Source: VRUE01 sp035707825 (GTDB lineage Bacteria > Actinomycetota > Thermoleophilia > Solirubrobacterales > 70-9). Taken from it: a stretch of DNA of 7,486 nt. Where the stretch lies: contig DASSTR010000036.1 in NCBI GenBank assembly GCA_035707825.1, positions 1 through 7,486 of the forward strand, given 5' to 3'. This document shows, in pieces, positions 5,385 to 7,486 of the stretch. The position numbers and the translations under genes are program-made. The notes under the pieces are model-generated. The model had not been told where the DNA came from. It saw nothing but the letters and a program-made list of their open reading frames with translations, and made no database searches. Each line of letters starts with the position of its first letter. Positions within the stretch are counted from its first letter, which is position 1.

Positions 5385-6716
5385 GTGACGCTTCCGCCCG
5401 GTCCCACCGGCTCGCCTCTCTGGCAGACATTGCGCTGGAGCTTTCGGCCGCTCAACCTCCTGCACGACGCGCGGCAGCGCTACGGCAACTCGTTCAGCCT
5501 CACCTTCACCGGCTTCGAACGGCCGATGGTGATGATCTCCGACCCCGAGGCGATCAAGGCCGTCTACACCGAGCGCGAGAACGGCCTCCCCCCCGGGCGC
5601 ACCCTGACCCTCGAACCGATCGTCGGCGCCCGTTCGGTCCTCCTGCTCGAAGGCTCCGACCATCTCGCTCATCGCCGGCTGATGCTGCCGCCCTTCCACG
5701 GTGAGCGGATGCGCTCCTACGAGCCCGTGGTGGAGGAGATCGTCGCCGCGGAGGTCGACTCCTGGCCCCTGAACGAGGCGTTCCCGATCCACAGCCGCAT
5801 GCAGGCCGTCACCCTGGAGGTGATCCTGCGCGTCGTCTTCGGCATCGATCGCGGCCCGCGGCTGCAGCAACTGCGCGACCGGCTGACGAAACTGCTCGCC
5901 GAGACCGCCTCGCCGCTCACCCAGCTGCTCGCGCTCGCCACGCGCCGGTTTGGCAGCGGCGGCCCCTGGAAGGCCTTCGAGCAGATGCTTGCCGAGGTCG
6001 ACGAGCTGCTCTATGCCGAGATCGCCGAACACCGCCAGGCCACCGATCTCGAGCAGCGCGGCGACATCCTCTCGGCGCTGATGCTCGCCCGCTTCGAGGA
6101 CGGCGAGCCGATGAGCGACTCCGACCTGCGCGACCAGCTGATGACGCTCCTGCTCGCCGGCCATGAGACGACGGCAACCGCGCTCGCTTGGAGCTTCGAC
6201 CTGCTGCTGCGCCACCCCGAGCAGCTCGGCAAGCTGCGCGCCTCGCTGCAGGAGGGCTCCGAGGACTACATGCGGGCGACGATCACCGAGGCGCTGCGAC
6301 TGCGCCCGGTCGTGCCCCTCGCGGGCCGCCGCCTCGCCAAGCCGATCGTCGCGGACGGCTACGAGCTGCCTGCCGGCACCGACGTCAGCCCCGCGATCTG
6401 GCTCACCCACACCCGCGCCGACCTCTATCCGGAGCCGTTCGCCTTCCGCCCCGAGCGCTTCCTCGACGAGAGCCCCGAGACCTACGCCTGGATCCCCTTC
6501 GGCGGCGGCGTGCGCCGCTGCCTGGGCGCCTCCTTCGCCGAATTCGAGATGCGGATCATGCTGCGCGAGGTGCTGACCCGCTGCGAGCTGCACAAGGCTG
6601 ACCCGCGGCCGGAGCGGATCGGCCGGCGCAACATCACCTTCTCGCCCCGCGAGGGCACGCCGGTGGTCCTCACCGAGCGCCGCCCAGCTCGCGAACGCGA
6701 CCTCGTCGCCTCCTAG
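5385..6716 (+). CDS. Cytochrome P450 monooxygenase
   Basis: This is a complete soluble bacterial P450 of 443 residues from the GTG at 5385. Landmarks are the N-terminal LPPGPTGSPLW; the C-helix DHLAHRR with the HxxxR heme-propionate pair (H93, R97); the I-helix oxygen-activation motif AGHETTA (258-264); the K-helix ExxR (E302, R305 in TEALRLRP); PERF (356-359); and the heme loop FGGGVRRCLG (372-381) with axial Cys379. No N-terminal membrane anchor is seen. The overall pattern (PPGP start, 'SDPEAIKAVYT', 'LPPFHGERM') recalls mycobacterial CYP135/CYP138-like and cyanobacterial CYP110-like enzymes; this is an impression, not a search result. No ferredoxin or reductase is adjacent, so electrons must come from elsewhere. 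The GTG was chosen because it directly precedes the PPGP start; a GTG at 5352 and a TTG at 5337 are alternatives. A poor -10 match (GATCCT) sits 7 bases before the GTG. It is divergent from purC. The substrate is unknown. Confidence 0.95.
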   Translation: MTLPPGPTGSPLWQTLRWSFRPLNLLHDARQRYGNSFSLTFTGFERPMVMISDPEAIKAVYTERENGLPPGRTLTLEPIVGARSVLLLEGSDHLAHRRLMLPPFHGERMRSYEPVVEEIVAAEVDSWPLNEAFPIHSRMQAVTLEVILRVVFGIDRGPRLQQLRDRLTKLLAETASPLTQLLALATRRFGSGGPWKAFEQMLAEVDELLYAEIAEHRQATDLEQRGDILSALMLARFEDGEPMSDSDLRDQLMTLLLAGHETTATALAWSFDLLLRHPEQLGKLRASLQEGSEDYMRATITEALRLRPVVPLAGRRLAKPIVADGYELPAGTDVSPAIWLTHTRADLYPEPFAFRPERFLDESPETYAWIPFGGGVRRCLGASFAEFEMRIMLREVLTRCELHKADPRPERIGRRNITFSPREGTPVVLTERRPARERDLVAS

Positions 6717-6738
6717 ACGAGTAGTTCCACGACCGAGA

Positions 6739-6764
6739 CCTCGACGCCGGCGAGGCCGCCTTTT
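6739..6764 (+). terminator. Possible intrinsic terminator of the P450 gene
   Basis: The inverted repeat CCTCG (6739-6743) / CGAGG (6751-6755) closes a 7-base GC-rich loop and is followed after 5 bases by TTTT (6761-6764). It lies 22 bases past the P450 stop and before the convergent glutaredoxin-like gene. The stem is short, but four T's in a row are notable in such GC-rich DNA. Confidence 0.45.
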
Positions 6765-6788
6765 CGTCGGCGACCTCAACCCAGCGAG

Positions 6789-6801
6789 CCGGGTCTCCCG
6801 G
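6789..6801 (-). terminator. Small hairpin after the glutaredoxin-like gene
   Basis: CCGGG (6789-6793), TCT loop, CCCGG (6797-6801) forms a compact 5-bp GC hairpin that starts two bases after the stop of the minus-strand gene. No T tract follows on the minus strand, so a termination role is only possible. It might instead protect the 3' end. Confidence 0.3.
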
Positions 6802-6803
6802 GT

Positions 6804-7094
6804 TCAGCGGGTGACGGGATGCTCGTTTGCCCAGCGGGCGATCACGCCCGAACCGGAGATGACCTCGCCGTCGTCGAGGATCAGGATCGGGACCTCGTTG
6901 GTGCCGCTCAGCTCCCGCACTTCGGCGCGCTCTTCGTCGCGCTGCCGTCCCCATGTCCAGAACGCCAGCCGGTAGGTGCCGACGACCTTGATCTCGTACT
7001 CATAGCCGGCGGCGTCGAGCGCCTTGGCCGCTTTCGCGCAGGGATGGACGGCCGCCGGCCCCCGTTTCTTCTGCCCGCAGGTGTAGAGGATCAT
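6804..7094 (-). CDS. Small glutaredoxin / GST-N-terminal-like thioredoxin-fold protein
   Basis: The 96-residue protein looks like a stand-alone thioredoxin-fold domain of the glutaredoxin/GST-N type. It opens with a beta strand MILYTC, then a helix KAAKALDAAGYEYEIKVV (21-38) typical of the first helix and second strand. It has the cis-proline segment NEVPILIL (66-73) and the GST-like end DDGEVISGSGVIARWANEHP (74-93). The usual CPYC or CxxC motif is absent: Cys6 sits in strand one and Cys19 (HPC) lies before the helix, where the second Cys of CPYC would align. A loop rich in Trp and Arg (about 40-54) is inserted before the cis-Pro half. I recall similar HPC-containing small proteins in Solirubrobacterales genomes, but this was not checked. 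It follows purB after 64 bases and has its own candidate -10 box. The role is probably thiol-redox or glutathione/mycothiol-related; substrate and activity are unknown. Confidence 0.8.
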   Translation of the reverse strand: MILYTCGQKKRGPAAVHPCAKAAKALDAAGYEYEIKVVGTYRLAFWTWGRQRDEERAEVRELSGTNEVPILILDDGEVISGSGVIARWANEHPVTR

Positions 7095-7101
7095 CGAGCG
7101 A

Positions 7102-7107
7102 ACCGTA
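7102..7107 (-). promoter_or_regulatory. Candidate -10 box for leaderless glutaredoxin-like transcript
   Basis: On the minus strand TACGGT (TANNNT) is followed by exactly 7 bases (TCGCTCG) and the ATG at 7094. No Shine-Dalgarno is visible. This suggests the gene can be transcribed by itself, not only by read-through from purB. No clear -35 was found. Confidence 0.45.
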
Positions 7108-7158
7108 CCGGCTGCGACCTCTCGCCCCGTGGCCGGATGGAGATGCCGTCGACAGCGG

Positions 7159-7485
7159 TCAGGAGCGCAGCGCTTCGAGGCGCTCGAAGATCGCCGGCAC
7201 GTGCGTCAGGTAGGCGCCGTAGTCGAAGACGGCATCGAGGTCGAGGTCCGGCGCCGCCTCGGCAAGCAGGTCGCGGAACTCGGTCCCGGTGTCCCAGGCG
7301 CGCTGCGCGTTCTCCTGTACGACGCGGTAGGCGTCGTCGCGGGTCATCCCCGACTCGACCAGGGCCGTGAGGGCGCGCTGGCTGAACAGGGCGCCGTGGG
7401 TCAGCCCGAGGTTCTCCTGCATGCGCTCGGTGCGGATCGTCATCTCGGCGGCGACCTTGGCGGCGAGGTCCTGCATGTAGTCGAG
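7159..7485 (-). CDS. purB: Adenylosuccinate lyase, C-terminal part (5' end off the window)
   Basis: The last 108 codons of the purB gene run in from the right edge; the catalytic core is outside the window. Adenylosuccinate lyase acts twice in purine synthesis, splitting SAICAR to AICAR and adenylosuccinate to AMP, releasing fumarate each time. What remains is the C-terminal domain. It has TIRTERMQENLGLTHGALFSQRAL (a pattern like 'YPERMRANLDLTGGLVFSQRVL' in the family), then DDAYRVVQENAQRAW and the FDYGAYLTHVPAIFERL ending. The reading frame continues upstream of the internal Met at 7476 (LDY precedes it) to the window edge, so that Met is not the start. It is the first gene in the minus-strand direction here, and the product of PurC is its substrate, which fits the cluster. 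The rest of the gene and its promoter cannot be judged. Confidence 0.93.
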   Translation of the reverse strand, partial: LDYMQDLAAKVAAEMTIRTERMQENLGLTHGALFSQRALTALVESGMTRDDAYRVVQENAQRAWDTGTEFRDLLAEAAPDLDLDAVFDYGAYLTHVPAIFERLEALRS

Positions 7486-7486
7486 C

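Noticed and set aside
5316..6779. Minus-strand ORF of 487 codons opposite the P450 gene
   Set aside because: It mirrors the P450 coding frame and has low-complexity composition; the plus strand carries every P450 motif.
7095..7158. GTCGAC-centred quasi-palindrome between purB and the glutaredoxin-like gene
   Set aside because: The stem would be about four pairs with a minimal loop and no T tract, which is too weak to call a terminator or operator.

Overview
The window is very GC-rich, actinobacterial-looking DNA. By inference from codon use, gene content and several start codons that appear leaderless, the closest fit is a deep-branching actinobacterium of the Thermoleophilia/Solirubrobacterales type. 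The lineage is an inference; no rRNA or other taxonomic marker is present. The core is a de novo purine biosynthesis cluster on the minus strand. In order of transcription (right to left) it holds purB (adenylosuccinate lyase, entering from the right edge), a small glutaredoxin/GST-N-like protein, purC (SAICAR synthetase), and the three-subunit FGAM synthase purS-purQ-purL.

Layout from left to right: the last 67 codons of a membrane protein, probably a major facilitator transporter (+); a 94-residue acylphosphatase (+); purL, purQ and purS (all -); a single-domain cupin protein (+) divergent from purS; purC (-) convergent with the cupin gene; a cytochrome P450 (+) divergent from purC; the glutaredoxin-like gene (-) convergent with the P450; and the 3' part of purB (-). 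Genes are tightly packed: the longest non-coding stretch is under 100 bases, so no gap over 300 bases needs explaining. I saw no tRNA, rRNA, CRISPR array, insertion sequence or phage gene.

The enzymes cover FGAR to FGAM (PurSQL), CAIR to SAICAR (PurC), and both SAICAR to AICAR and adenylosuccinate to AMP (PurB). The cupin and P450 genes interrupt the purine run on the opposite strand. Each starts only about 50 to 65 bases from a pur start codon, so each pair must share a compact two-way promoter region. Nothing in the proteins ties them to purine synthesis.

The most informative pattern is regulatory. Four genes (purS, cupin, purC, glutaredoxin-like) have a TANNNT hexamer exactly 7 bases before the start codon and no clear Shine-Dalgarno sequence. 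This is the expected layout of a -10 box feeding a leaderless mRNA. The acylphosphatase gene has a perfect TTGACA -35, a 17-base spacer and a CAGGAT -10 ending 6 bases before its ATG. The purQ-purL junction is the other spot worth attention: the two genes share a reading frame separated by one TGA and 22 open codons, and a 19-residue ORF in another frame bridges the gap and overlaps the purL start as ATGA. I did not find convincing evidence of an entirely new biological system here.
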